Of a stretch of 64,000 nt of DNA, positions 11,721 through 23,171 are shown piece by piece. Below the pieces are notes generated by a model. It saw nothing but the letters and a program-made list of their open reading frames with translations. It was not told the DNA's origin and ran no database searches. The stretch is taken from assembly GCA_028752905.1 (NCBI GenBank), contig JAQNBH010000014.1:28454668-28518667 (forward strand), in the 5' to 3' direction. Position 1 is the stretch's first letter. Every line of letters starts with the position of its first letter. Origin of the DNA: Cladorhizidae sp. MBARI D1340-BT2. Lineage: Eukaryota; Porifera; Demospongiae; Poecilosclerida; Cladorhizidae. A program made the translations under genes and the position numbers.

Positions 11721-13010
11721 CTCAATATTGCTCAACCAATATTCATAATAGTATGAAGTAGTGCAAATGGATGATAATGAAACACGATGAAATACACAAC
11801 AGTTATGCTGGCCACAAACTTGTGAAATTCTTTTAGATAAAATAAACAAACAAACGGTGTCTCAGTATGTCATTTCTTGTTGAAATGTGATATTACAACA
11901 AATGATCAGCCACGACTGGATAATAATAATATAGGAAATACTTAAGGGTATGCTTCCACGCATGCGCAGAGGTGCTGTAAACTCATAGAGAAACTCACCC
12001 ATGTTTTATCTAAATTACGAATAAATTATTTATAATGCAGAAATTAACACGAAGCCTGAGGATTGTGATTAAACATATGTGCATAGGTGATCCATTTCCA
12101 GTTACCCTAGGAGCTCACATACGTAAGAAAATTCCACTGATATCGGTGCAGACAGCACTCCCCCAAAATCACTTGATCTTTCTGAGCCAACAAGTGTGAG
12201 CCATTTATGGAGCAGTAAATCTGCTAATCCGAAATTACACTCAAGGAGGATAAAATGATTTACAATACCTTGCCCCACATTGCGATGGCAGATTAAATTT
12301 ATGCATTCTATGTGAGCTAACTGCAAAATCTTTTCCTATGCTACATAAAATCTGTTTTTGATTGGCACCATAGCTATAATAAAAATAGGTCATTTAGTCC
12401 AAGTCATTGTATTTCTGAAGTAAGTTTTAATTGGTGGAGAGCAATTGCTGTGCAGAAGTAATGGGAAAGTCGTATAAATTCTTGGAATTATGTCAAGTTC
12501 ACTGAGTGTACAACTTTCGTCCAAATCAATGGCCAATGCAATGGATGAATGCATCATTTTGGAACCAATTTCTAATCAGCTAATTTTAATTGTGGCATGA
12601 AGTATGTGACGGTTTCTTGATGAAAATCAAGCATTTTCTTTTCATTTTACTGTGGAAGGGAGAGAAATCCCCTTCCCAAATGGTTAATCCATCTCCTGTA
12701 TTGCATACTGCAACCCGGTTCTTCTCCACTGCTCCCTTATGGTAAACAAACGTCCTACACCAATATTAGTATGCATGGTTTTAAATGGTAAAGGAGAATC
12801 TAAATGGTGTTCATTTAGTGCTCAAGTTTCAGACAGACAGGCACTGAATGCGAGTCTGACTTTCTGGATAATAATAATAATCCAATCTGCTCTCTTCAGA
12901 TATTTGGATCAAATTATAAGTGAAAACTTTAATGGGCTGTGGCAATATATGTTCTTGATACTTGACATATTTGCCTGTGAATCTGTGATGGATATTGTAG
13001 CATCGTCATC
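11721..13010. other. Unassigned sequence upstream of the PH exon
   Basis: AT-rich, with no open frame that looks coding. The missing first half of the PH domain was looked for here by eye and not seen. Confidence 0.4.
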
Positions 13011-13017
13011 ACTAGAG

Positions 13018-13234
13018 TGTCACCATCATCATCATCACTACTATCACCATCATCACCACTGCTATCACCATCATCATCATCACTACTATCACCATCATCA
13101 TCATCACTACTATCACCATCATCATCACCACTGCTATCACCATCATCATCATCATCACTGCTATCACCATCATCATCATCACTAGTATCACCATCATCAT
13201 CACCACTGGTATCACCATCATCATCATCCATCAT
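13018..13234. repeat. CAT/CAC microsatellite
   Basis: About 72 triplets of CAT and CAC with regular TAT/TAC interruptions, forming a ~24-33 bp higher-order pattern. It would lie in the intron before the PH exon, 40 bp from its acceptor. Histidine- and aspartate-rich open frames across it are repeat artefacts. Confidence 0.95.
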
Positions 13235-13275
13235 ACTAGTTTAAATATTCTGCAGGGCTCAGTTTCTCTTTTCAG

Positions 13276-13468
13276 CTGCTGCTGTTTGAGGCAAAAAAAC
13301 AGTGTCTGAAGAGTCGCATCATGCTGGACGACGTGGTGACCTTGTGCTCCAGCATGGACTGTCACTTTCAGTTATACCTGGTGGGCAGTAAGATCCTTCA
13401 GTTGAGAACAGACACAACAGAGAAGCAGGCACAATGGATGGCAATGATCAAAGTTGGACTAGGGAAAG
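13276..13468 (+). CDS. Dok/IRS-like adaptor, exon encoding the C-terminal half of the PH domain
   Basis: A polypyrimidine tract ending ttctcttttcag precedes the exon. It reads LLLFEAKKQC, then LDDVVTLCSSMDCHFQLYLV, then ILQLRTDTTEKQAQWMAMI: the last beta strands and the C-terminal helix, with the invariant Trp, of a PH domain. The exon can end at AAAG|GTTAGC in phase 1. The PTB exon at 23172 begins with two bases that complete this codon (G + GA = Gly), so PH and PTB join in frame as in Dok and IRS proteins. PH domains of this family bind membrane phosphoinositides near receptors. If the donor is not used, the frame stops at TAG 13471-13473 with AATAAA 66 bases on, giving a short PH-only product. 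The first half of the PH domain lies upstream and was not found. Confidence 0.75.
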
Positions 13469-13538
13469 GTTAGCCACCACGTTGTGGGTTGATGGGTGGG
13501 GAGGGGGGTACTGTGGAGAATGACTGTACATAACAGCC

Positions 13539-13544
13539 AATAAA
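13539..13544 (+). promoter_or_regulatory. Candidate polyadenylation signal after the PH exon
   Basis: AATAAA lies 66 bases after the in-frame TAG. It would allow intronic polyadenylation and a PH-only transcript. A single hexamer in AT-rich DNA is weak evidence. Confidence 0.35.
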
Positions 13545-13557
13545 GATATAACAATAA

Positions 13558-13620
13558 GTCGACTTGAAATTTACTCTCTCGACATTTTGGCTAGATGCTC
13601 TAGCTTTCACTAGGATTGTT
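13558..13620. repeat. Foldback-type dispersed repeat, half copy
   Basis: It shares gacttgaaatttactctctc and atgctctagctttcac with the left arm at 15128-15185. The right arm is missing. Confidence 0.65.
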
Positions 13621-14519
13621 GCCTATATAACATTATTGCATAGTGGGGTTCTGTCCAGATCAGCATTATATGTTTTGTTTTGTTTTGTTCTGTTTTCTCT
13701 AAACTCGTCAAATTTTCTCAAAAGTACTGGCTTTATAAACCGTGCAGCTTTATATTAGAGAATGCAATATATAGCACTCTCTATATTAGTCTGACTCATT
13801 TTATAAATGGCAGATAGCTTTAAAAAAGCTTATATCTCGGCTAATAATCGCTTCGGCAGTTGCTTAGAAGCTTAAACGATGGTCTTGGCTGCCACTAGCT
13901 CTGACAACATTTCCAGCATGCCTTCCTTCACAAGGTAATGAACTGGCGAACTTGTAGTCTTCAAAACTGAAAGAAGGAAAAAAATTGAAAACCAATTAAA
14001 ATGTGCGCATTATATTTATTTCATCAGCCTCCTTAGCTTCACTTAATATTCGAGGACATGTATTAATCGATGGCACACTCTATTATTTTGACATGACAAT
14101 AGAGTTGTGGTCTTTGAGCTCTAGCTATCATCCTCTATTTTGTCACTTGCGAAGGAATCATCATTGTCATTTCTCCCACCTCTTTTCTGTGGAGTTTGGC
14201 CGTCTCGCTGATGATATTTCTGCTACTTTCCTCGGCTTTAAACAGTGAATGATGTCATCGTGGGACCCTTCTGTCTCGACTGAAATGCTGCAACTTTTGA
14301 AAGGATTGGCACTTCATTGGTGACAGATTGATGAGGCTCCACTTAAGATAGAGCATTTTCTATGGAACTTTTATTTCATGCTGGTACTAGGTCTAGTTGA
14401 GGGTGCCTTCTAATTGAGGGTGTGGTCTAAGTGAGCATATAAAATATATTAGCAGAAATACTCCCTCCTGAGGGTATTCCTGAACCCCTTCTAAATTGTC
14501 ATAGCCAACCTTTTATCTG

Positions 14520-15080
14520 CCCTATTTGACTGTTATGACAGTTTTTAAGCTTTGGAGGCATAGTATGCCTTGAGGGTATGACCTAAGGACCCAAGACTGG
14601 ATCCAAAAACTTCCTGTGGTCAAAAGGTCCAATTATGTCTGATGTATGAGGGTAAGCCCAAAGTATCCAGTTTGCAGAGACTGGTTGACAAATAATTCAA
14701 ATCATGGTTTTATCCTTCATTACTGTTGTTCAATAGTCGATAATTGGATGCACCGCCCACCAAGTTGGCTCCAGGGGGCATTTTAAGGTGACACACCCAT
14801 TGTAAATTGATCCTACAACATTGCACCAGTGTTGATCCTGTATCTGCCTGAGTTTGGCTTAGCAATATGGCTGTTTGAAAGCTTTGGGGCATGGCATGAC
14901 AAGGCATGGCAAGGCATGGTTGGGTAGTATGGCCGATGGACCTAAAACTTGGTCCAGAACTTTCCCGGGGTCAACAGGTCTCCAATGATATGTGACATGT
15001 AGGTAGGGCCTAAAGGAGGCCGAGTCTATAAGCTACACACACGCACACACACAAACAGACAGACAGACAGCAGACATCAG
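14520..15080. repeat. Two diverged repeat copies with CA and GACA tails
   Basis: Copy A (about 14525-14665) and copy B (about 14865-15010) share agctttgg.gcat, a gacc.aa.acttggtcc block, gtcaa.aggtc and a tatgagggtaagccc-like block. Copy B ends in (CA)n and (GACA)n. A tail of simple repeats suits the 3' end of a SINE or LINE, but no promoter or coding part was found. Confidence 0.5.
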
Positions 15081-15124
15081 ACAGACATAACAGTCGTCCT
15101 CATTTAGCTCTACCATGACTGTCT

Positions 15125-15270
15125 CAATAATCAACTTGAAATTTACTCTCTCGACGTTTCTGCTATATGCTCTAGCCTTCACGAAGAATCTATTCCTGGA
15201 GCATCTGGTCGAAACATCGAGAGAGTAGTGTTCAAGTTGATTATTGAGGTCATTGTAATTTGTTATGTCA
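15125..15270. repeat. Foldback-type dispersed repeat, copy 2
   Basis: This is an inverted repeat: aatcaacttgaaatttactc with ctctcgacgttt on the left answers aaacatcgagagag with gttcaagttgatt on the right. Its centre holds gaagaat...attcctgg. The arms could fold into a ~60-bp hairpin. Confidence 0.8.
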
Positions 15271-15825
15271 ACTGAGAATTCGTTGAGAAGTGTATCTTGC
15301 CCACCCCTTACCCAATCCTCACATAGCTTGCATACAATAGGTTACCTTCTTAGTACTAGAAGGCTCCAATACATGTCCACGACTAAGCTGTTTCTTGATT
15401 GCTGAAAAAAGCCTTGGGTTAGAATGGTCTGAAAGGTTAAGTGTATTCATTATGCATTCAAGCTCGCTCACATATGTACAGCTGAATACAAGAAGCTGAA
15501 TATCAGTTAATTTCCTGATGGGAAGCTTCTTCGAACAAAAAATCAAGTGAAAGCATTCAAACATGCAGTAATATGTGTACCTGATACCTGATCCATAAAT
15601 ATGGCATAGAAATATGCTTACTTAGTTCTCCTTGCAAGTGTTCTTCTACTGAGGGATTCATCTAACAATGAGACAACAAGGCAAGATATGTGCCGACTTG
15701 TGTACAACAATTGGAAACAAGTTAGATAAAATGTAGAAAAGCAGACATTAAATTTGTATAGTTTTTGTTCAACTCTGCTGTTTGGTTTGTGGAGTTTCCC
15801 CTATGACACAATTGAAGGGGTGGGG

Positions 15826-16405
15826 AACCCATAAAAGTGGTAAAGTGTTAAAATATTTGTGGTTACCACTTTATAGCTTCATAAATTCTGCAGGCTTCCT
15901 GGTATGGGACTTGATATATAGCTCAAAAGATAGGTCTCTCTGTGTGCTCTCTTTTGACACTAAAACATTTTTCATGTCTATAACTATAGCCAAGTTACTG
16001 GAGCTAAAGTAGGGGTCTCCAAAACCTGAGTCTGAGTTAGGGCCAAGTTTTAAAGACCTGAAATTAGCACCAGTAGCTAGAGGAAGCCCTTTCTATACAA
16101 TGACTTGTTTCATATGACTTGTTTCATTAGGCACTAAAACTTGAGTAGGTGGTCAAGCGCACGGTTGGGAAAATAATTTTAATGAAATTAATTTTCCAAA
16201 CAAGTCGTTGTATAGAGTAGGGCTTCCTCTAGCCTGTGGTGCTGACTCTAGCACTTGGCAATCTGGAGAAAAATATGTTCCTAACTCAGGCACTCAGGTT
16301 TTGAGGTCCCCTATATATCAAGTCCCATACCATGAGGCTTGCAGAATCTATGGAGGTAACCACAAGTTTTTTAATACTTGACTATATACTTTTATGGTTT
16401 TCGTC
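15826..16405. mobile_element. Foldback MITE with long inverted arms
   Basis: The left arm (15826 to about 16110) is answered in reverse by a right arm (about 16190-16405). Shared blocks include cccataaaagt, ttgtggttacc, gaggaagccct and aaacaagtc near the centre. The right arm lacks the 80-100 bp with the tctctctgtgtgctctcttt block that the left arm keeps. Single-arm relatives lie at 3294-3590 and 56345-56560. Confidence 0.8.
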
Positions 16406-16610
16406 TCCCGAGATAGTAACAAAAATAAAAATTAAAAAAATTTAAAAAATATATTTTGTTTGTTATATACTTAATTATTATTTTTGTACGAACTTGTAAT
16501 TATTATTAATTTTTGTCTATAACTGAAAAATAATAATAAAAAATAAAAACGAGAAGAAAGTAATTTTTTATTATTATTAAATAAATAAAATTGTTTTGCC
16601 AAAAAAGAAG
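16406..16610. other. Extremely AT-rich stretch
   Basis: Runs of A, T and TTATTA-type repeats with almost no G or C. No feature beyond low complexity. Confidence 0.8.
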
Positions 16611-19125
16611 GCAAGGAAATGACAGTATACTTAATACCAAGATTTCTATTCAGATGTATTTTCTATTCAGATGTAGACGGACATTTATAATTTAAGATCT
16701 TGAACACCATTTTTTTTGAAAAATGGTAAATTAATAATCAAAGAGTTTGTGGGTAGAGTCAATATGTCGATGTGGGATAAGCTCTAGTTGAGTTATGACT
16801 GATGGCTACCAACAAAATCATCAAGATAAGTCATACTGCAGCTTACAAGCTGAAAGTCAAGGACTTGCAAAGATGCTGTTCTTAGTTCAGACACTAAAGT
16901 GGTGACAGAAGTCTTCTCACAACAGATCTAGGATATTGGAATGCACATATCATCAACAAAACACATCCCACACCTCGTCACGCGTTTGGATAGAGTATTC
17001 AGTTACTAGCATATTTATGGCATCATGTGGCTGAACCAGCACCTTGCCAACCCTTGACTACCAATCTATGAAGAATATCAGTAATATAGTAGCATACATC
17101 TTCAAAAAAGTCTCATGAAAAACATCCACTGTCACTTGCAGTTTGAATCTGTCTTCTTTCTGTTTTTCTGCTGTTGAGCACTCAATCTGTCATTTGGTTG
17201 AGGTGACCTTTGAGTTTTGATAAAATTGTAAATCTCTCAAATTAGAGGGAAAGTGCCAAGCTTGAGGTGGTGAGTTTTTCCCCAATAGTAACAGTGTGTT
17301 GTGGATGTTTGGTTTGTGGACATGCCTACTCTGGTCCCTTAGTCCTATGTACCAAACAACAGTGACCCTATACAGGAACCACAGTGGGTCTGCACCTGCA
17401 CACTCATGGTAGGTACGTGTAACTCACATTGGTCTAATGTGTGCCTCTATGAACCCTAAATCGATTTGTCATCTCCACACCATTAGAAATAGAGTCTGTG
17501 TGAAGTAACTTGCAGTTAATTGTTAACCTGGCAACTACGGGACTTTAGCAACTTTAAACCACCCAAATCTCAGCTTTTCATGACACCCATGCACTGAATA
17601 GTAATGCATACCATTTGGTGATGTCATGAATTTGTGAGCTTTGGGTGCATGTAACCTTTGTACCATATCTATAATTTTGTACCATAACTCAGAGAGGGAG
17701 CTATTTTAAAAATCAATATAAATGGTGCACTGTCAACCATGTGGACCTCCAAAATAGGGATATACTCCCTTTTCTCTAGTTCTAATTTTGACCCAAATCT
17801 TGTCACCGATTGCCCTCCCCCTTCACAGAACAGAAATAATTATTGGTGAACATGACCGGCTTAAATTGTACCATCGTAGATGTTACCATCTTGTTATTGC
17901 CACTGCTTCAGTTGCAAGCCATACTGCACTGTCTCTTGAACTTTTCTCTTGAACTTTCCCCTGGATGGATCGCAAGTACGAGCGTACTTAACCTCAAACT
18001 TGTTCTTCAAATATTGCCTCTAATATGCATGCGTAGAGCCAATATGCTTTGAGACAAGTGCTTCACAGAAATATCATGTAAGACTCAACTAAGATGATTT
18101 AGAATGACAAGGAAACCTGTGCCTAATAGCTTATCACCCAGAGCATTAAACAACCAGATGTTATGGCACTATACATGCAGATGCCATTTTGGGGAGTTTT
18201 CAATGTCTTGCTTGGACTTGAGGAAGTCACTTGCATTTTCTGTCTTTTTTTCTAATGCAATCAAGTTTCCTTCTGGTTTTTCTACTACAAGAGAAAGGAT
18301 ATCAGCAGACAAGCCCGTAATACTGTGTAGGCATTGATTTATATGTCAATAAATTAGTGCTAGCACAGATGTAATTAGGCTAGATCAGATCTTGATTCCA
18401 ATGAGCTGGCTTTAAAAACACTCTAATGCAGACATGCCTTTAGAACAGGGTGGAAACTTTACTAGGTGAAAATATCACTGTCATCTCATGAATACAAGAA
18501 CAAAAACAAATAAAATTAAAAAAATGGATTGACTGGTCAAAAAAGGATGGAAGAAGAGTCTATCCATGTAACTGGTTAGACGACACTTTACCCACAGGCA
18601 TTAGTGTATATTTTTTTAATGGTAAAGGGTTATCATACTGGTTATAGTATAATATGCTTGTTTACTTTTGGGGGGCCTTTTAATCCAATGTTTTGTTTAA
18701 AGGAAACATTTTTATAATTGCTTTCTCTCCCGCTTTCTTTTCAATTCTCTCTTCTTTTTTCTATTACCGAATCCTTCAACACTATATAGCAGGAAAGGAC
18801 TTGACAAGTAAACCAAACAGCATATATGAAACCCTCTTTTCCCCAACTTCTAACTTATTTTTGGTTGCATACTACACAAGTCGACATATGCTAAACATAA
18901 CCCATTCTACTTTTTTTTTTTCTTTTTTTTTGAGTCATCCATAGATCAGCTATAACTTGTTTCATGGACTTCGCAGCAGCTGCACAGGAGAACTCCAGAA
19001 TTAAGTGCACACACATATAGAGGGGAGTAATCCCTCCCCATAAAGGGCAGATACCAAAAACACAAAAAAATTATCTTAGTGTAAACTTCTAAATATCCCA
19101 AACGGTGATTTCAAACTATTTATCT
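16611..19125. other. Unassigned intronic sequence
   Basis: If the adaptor gene model is right, this is intron. I see no domain, RNA gene or tandem repeat. Open frames of 60-83 codons here (for example 17843-18052 and 18693-18944) look random. Confidence 0.45.
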
Positions 19126-19137
19126 CCAAAAATGATT

Positions 19138-19760
19138 TCAGCCTGCCTTGAATACATGTACTTTGTAAATATAGAAGGCAAGAAGCTCCAAACCATTGAA
19201 GGCCATGAAGTTTGTCTTCAAGATATTGTTTACTCCACACATAAAGGTGCACGTCACAGCTCCATGTGCAGGTATTGACAATAGCTGCAGAGCTAGTGGG
19301 GCCAGGTACTCATATTTCAAATCACCCATTGGTGATCTGAGGTTGAGAACAGTAGCCCAGAACTTAACAGCATCACGTTCTGTCCAAATGTCAGTGAGAT
19401 CATCGATCAAAAACTCATGGTGTTCCAATTTCACCAGGGTCTTGTCGAACAAGATTGAAAAAGTACATTCAACGGAGTCAAAACTCGACTGAGGTATCTC
19501 CTGACAAAGAACTGGGTCAAGAAAGGAAAGGGTGTGAAAAATATCGGACATTTCAACTGCTTTTTAACAAAGCTCATATAGAAGCTGACAACTTCACTGC
19601 AAAACTTGATAGGGGAGCCACCTTCATTTTCTGTCAAATCAACAAGCAAAGCTGCAGTACTATCACCTACAAATAAATTAGGCAAGTGCAAGGATTCATC
19701 CATGTGCAGAAGCTTAGTCAAGTAATGTTTTTAAATATCAGAGGGTTCGACAAAATAAGA
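19138..19760 (-). pseudogene. hAT transposase relic, C-terminal part
   Basis: On the minus strand two overlapping frames give a hAT transposase of the ZNF862/DUF4371 group: DESLHLPNLFVGDSTAALL, FFTPFPFLTQ, then FWATVLNLRSPMGDLKYEYL and LAPLALQLLSIPA. The last is the conserved lead-in to the hATC dimerisation motif. The expected SNADCER-like motif has been replaced by AHGAVTC, and a frameshift separates the two frames. It lies inside the proposed adaptor intron, antisense to the gene. Confidence 0.75.
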
Positions 19761-19808
19761 CAGCACAGTTTCAATAGATGCTCGAAGGTGTTGAGAGCTA
19801 CCTTCCCA

Positions 19809-19924
19809 GAGCAAACCCTGAGCTTAGTCACTCAGAAGTAACGGAGGAAGATGAAGATCCAATAGATATAGTTTCTGATGACAGCTCCAGCTCTAGTGAT
19901 AAGAGTGTTACTCAGCCTTTAGGT
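19809..19924 (+). other. Exon-like acidic segment
   Basis: After a possible acceptor ttcccag the frame reads SHSEVTEEDEDPIDIVSDDS and more Ser/Asp, ending at a strong donor (TTTAG|GTAAGT). Its phases (in 2, out 1) do not fit between the PH and PTB exons. It is more likely part of a transposon or another gene than an adaptor exon. Confidence 0.3.
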
Positions 19925-20518
19925 AAGTATTACTGTTCAAAAAGGTATAGAATATAAAAATATCTGTTTCTATGTCCACAGTTTTTGGATCTACACAAAG
20001 TCACAGCAGTCCCACCTCTCACAGAGGTCTCATCGTGACCGCTGGGTATTTGAGCTCTGTGATGTAAGCTTTCTTCTGTTTTTCATAATTCCATGCTGCG
20101 GTCTGGTCATTATGGTTGAAATTTGTGTACCTGCAAATGTATAAAACATGTTATCATAAAATATACTTGAAAATAGAACAATAATTGCCTTGAAATTCAA
20201 AAAATAATTACTAAAACCACAATTACAACCACATACGTTGTTGCTAGGCAACATAAACCACACCTACATATTATGTAACTATTTGTTATTCCAAAAATAT
20301 ATGGTTGCTAAGGACTTTAATAAATATTTGAGACAATACAGTTAATTTTAGTAATGGTACCAATATTTAATTTTTTAAACCGACCATGAAAGGGTTAAGA
20401 ATGCACTTGAATTCAGTTGCACAAAACTCAGCATACTCCTGTAAAGTGGTGAATCTTTTAAGACGAAAATGATTTTTTTAAATGTCTGTTCATCCACCTT
20501 TAGTGGTATCACTTTCAC

Positions 20519-20862
20519 AGCACATTGATTGTGGTATTGGTATGAGCCAAGCCTTGATTGCGGTATTGGTATGAGCCAAGCCTTGATTGTGGTATTGGTA
20601 TGAGCCAAGCCTTGATTGCGGTATTGGTATGAGCCAAGCCTTGATTGTGGTATTGGTATGAGCCAAGCCTTGATTGCGGTATTGGTATGAGCCAAGCCTT
20701 GATTGTGGTATTGGTATGAGCCAAGCCTTGATTGTGGTATTGGTATGAGCCAAGCCTTGATTGTGGTATTGGTATGAGCCAAGCCTTGATTGTGGTATTG
20801 GTATGAGCCAAGCCTTGATTGTGGTATTGGTATGAGCCAAGCCTTGATTGTGGTGGTATGAG
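20519..20862. repeat. 29-bp minisatellite (gattgYggtattggtatgag type)
   Basis: About 12 units of 29 bp. The only frequent variant is gattgtgg versus gattgcgg; the last unit is shortened. Three units make 29 codons, which keeps minus-strand frames open (20375-21154) as an artefact. The unit is unrelated to the 29-bp repeat at the left end of the window. Confidence 0.95.
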
Positions 20863-21289
20863 CCAAGCTTTGATTCGGGGGCTCTCTAAAGAATGTTTCA
20901 ATCTTGTCAGATTCATTGTACTTCAGTTTATGCTGTTGGCAATCAACATCACACTTAATATCATGCATGCCACCACACAGTAAAATGGCAACAGCACAAC
21001 TTACAATACGCAAATTTAGTTCCTTTGGTACTAGAACCAATGAATTTAGGTAGAGCCCAACAAGACTTAAAGTGCACTGTGCCACTAGGTTCACAGGTGT
21101 GCACAGCATTACTATGTTGGGGGGGAGAAACATAGCTACAATTGCATGGTGCATGCAAAATAGCTAGGGATGGTCTGCATTCTACAAGGTATATCACCTC
21201 CAGGAATTTTTTTATTTTTCATGTCGTGCAGAAATTAACATCAAGGCCATTGATTTATATTATATCTTATATTTTTTTGGAATCATAAT

Positions 21290-21640
21290 TGCATTTGTCG
21301 AGGTCCCATGGACACAAAGGTGTCAGTAATAGAGTCATAATTTAGCTTAGCAGTGATATCATTTTCAACAAAAATAATCATTAAGTTCTCAACTCTTTCT
21401 TGAGATGTCGTGGATTGAAGCTTGTTAACAATGGTGAGTTTACTAAAGCTTCTCTCGTAAGATGCACTGTGGTCACAGGAAGTGTGACAAACAAATGGTA
21501 TAGTTCTCCGTACACTCTGTGCAGATCAGTCTGATGCAAAACTTGTAAAAAATCCAGAACTGTTTAGCAATTTTGAAGAAGATCTCTTCTCAGGGAAAAC
21601 TCTGTTTTCAGAGCTGATGATGACAATGGACCAACACTAA
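21290..21640 (-). pseudogene. hAT transposase relic, hATC dimerisation domain
   Basis: The minus strand reads [20 protein letters not shown] followed by [20 protein letters not shown], a textbook hATC C-terminus (SERSFSKLKIIKN-type). Sequence upstream on the minus strand (toward 21640) is too decayed to follow. It is a separate copy from the relic at 19138-19760, which ends before this motif. Confidence 0.8.
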
Positions 21641-21711
21641 TGCCAGTTCAGCATCCCCAGTTATTCTAAAGTTTGTCCCTTTACACTAAATAATCTGGAC
21701 TCTAGCTGCTA

Positions 21712-21742
21712 AAAAAAAAATTTTTTTTTAATTTTTTTTTTA
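21712..21742. repeat. A/T homopolymer runs
   Basis: A run of A followed by long runs of T, a potential hairpin or old poly(A) junction. Confidence 0.7.
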
Positions 21743-22024
21743 TTAACCTAACTCGAATAATTAAACGCGTACTGATTTATGCGGGTCAGGACATGATCCG
21801 CTCTCTGCTACACTATTCACTAGGTCTCTACGAGTCTACGGCTCAAGCACATTCACTAGCTGCCAGCTCAAAGCTACAATTTGCAGCACTCGACTCAATC
21901 GTATTCTCGTGATAGTGGTCATGTGTCAGTGATCTCACAAACGGCGCGTCCAAAATTATTGACTCGGCATCAAATTCCGTGTGACTGATTTGTGTGTGAA
22001 TGATAGCTGGTAGCTATGTTGGTT

Positions 22025-22053
22025 GGGGGGGCGGACGCCCCCTCCGCCCCCCC
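22025..22053. other. GC-only perfect hairpin in AT-rich DNA
   Basis: The 11-base arms 22025-22035 and 22043-22053 are exact reverse complements around a 7-base loop cgccccc. Base content is unlike the surroundings; it may be the end of a DNA transposon. Confidence 0.7.
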
Positions 22054-22059
22054 TTAGTA

Positions 22060-23160
22060 CCGCCGGTGACTAGGTTTCATCTTCTTCCTGATCAGGCTAC
22101 TAGTACTTTTGCTGACACTAGATTCCAGCTCAAAGTTAGCACAACTTGAACTGCTTAGGGAAACATCAATGGGAACACAGGACTCCGAGAAAGAGTTAAA
22201 CTCAAGAAGTCCAAGATCAATACCGCTTCAGTATACTAGTTGCATCCATTAACTCTTAAACAGCTGAAGGCTAAAAGCTGCTGCAAGCTGGAAAGTCACA
22301 TGCAAGTCCCCCAAAAATTCTCATTTGTGTGTGTGTGGTTAGAAAAACATACAAGTTCCTAATTAGAAAGTGTTTAATTCCATAAAATTACGGAAGAATG
22401 TGGAGGCACGACTCCAAATTGTCAATGGTAAAAGGTCATCAACCCATTTGGTTGCTGTGTAATATTGAGCATAGCAGATGAGATGATTGAGCATGTTTTC
22501 AAAGCATCGCCAAATGCATTAATAATCGATCTAACCATCACGTAGTTGTATTCAAGTACTATATAGCAAAGAAACGGGTTTGTGGCTGTACAGAAAATCT
22601 CTAACAAAACAATAAGTAAAAACAATCATAGACCAATATTTAACACATCAAGGTATTGAATTGATCCACATTTTAAAATGGCAGATGACAACTAACCCTC
22701 CCCCCTTTCAAAGTTCATGGCTAAAACTCACATTAGCAGCTTTCTCGAAGGCTATATCTAGCCAGAACAATGATTAGCGAGAGAAAGTCATTGGTAGCTT
22801 TTTAGCTGCCTCAGGAGGTTTGAGCTGATATCCGCTCCAAAAAGACTCCAAGCATATCTTGAATGTTTTGTTGAAAAAGTGCAAAAGAGGCATGAAATTC
22901 ATCTGTAAGACCTATGCTTCTATATATGTATCTCGCTTCTATATATGTATCTCCTCTCCCCCTTTGCATACCTTGTGTACTATAGGTTTATCCACAAAAC
23001 CTTTAGTGCCTAAGAATGTATCCGCATGTACCACAACAGCTAGACACCCTTTACCATTTAAAATCCTATACAACAAAATTATACTGCTGTATATATAATA
23101 TAAGTAAAGATGTACAAGGAGAAAAAGGTCTAATTTTTTTTACTTTTTCACTTTTCTTTT
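22060..23160. other. Unassigned intronic sequence
   Basis: Nothing recognised apart from a weak foldback-like gaaggctatatctagcc stretch near 22748-22765, a faint relative of the repeat at 7395-7615. A pyrimidine-rich tract leads into the PTB exon acceptor. Confidence 0.4.
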
Positions 23161-23171
23161 CTTTTCTCTAG

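Noticed and set aside
12739..13244. Histidine-, aspartate- and serine-rich open frames
   Set aside because: They are translations of a CAT/CAC microsatellite lying in a likely intron.
19809..19924. Alternative cassette exon of the PH-PTB adaptor
   Set aside because: Its entry and exit phases differ from the phase 1 junction, so inclusion would break the frame.
20375..21154. 259-codon minus-strand open frame
   Set aside because: Its centre is a 29-bp minisatellite and the flanks show no domain or splice signals.
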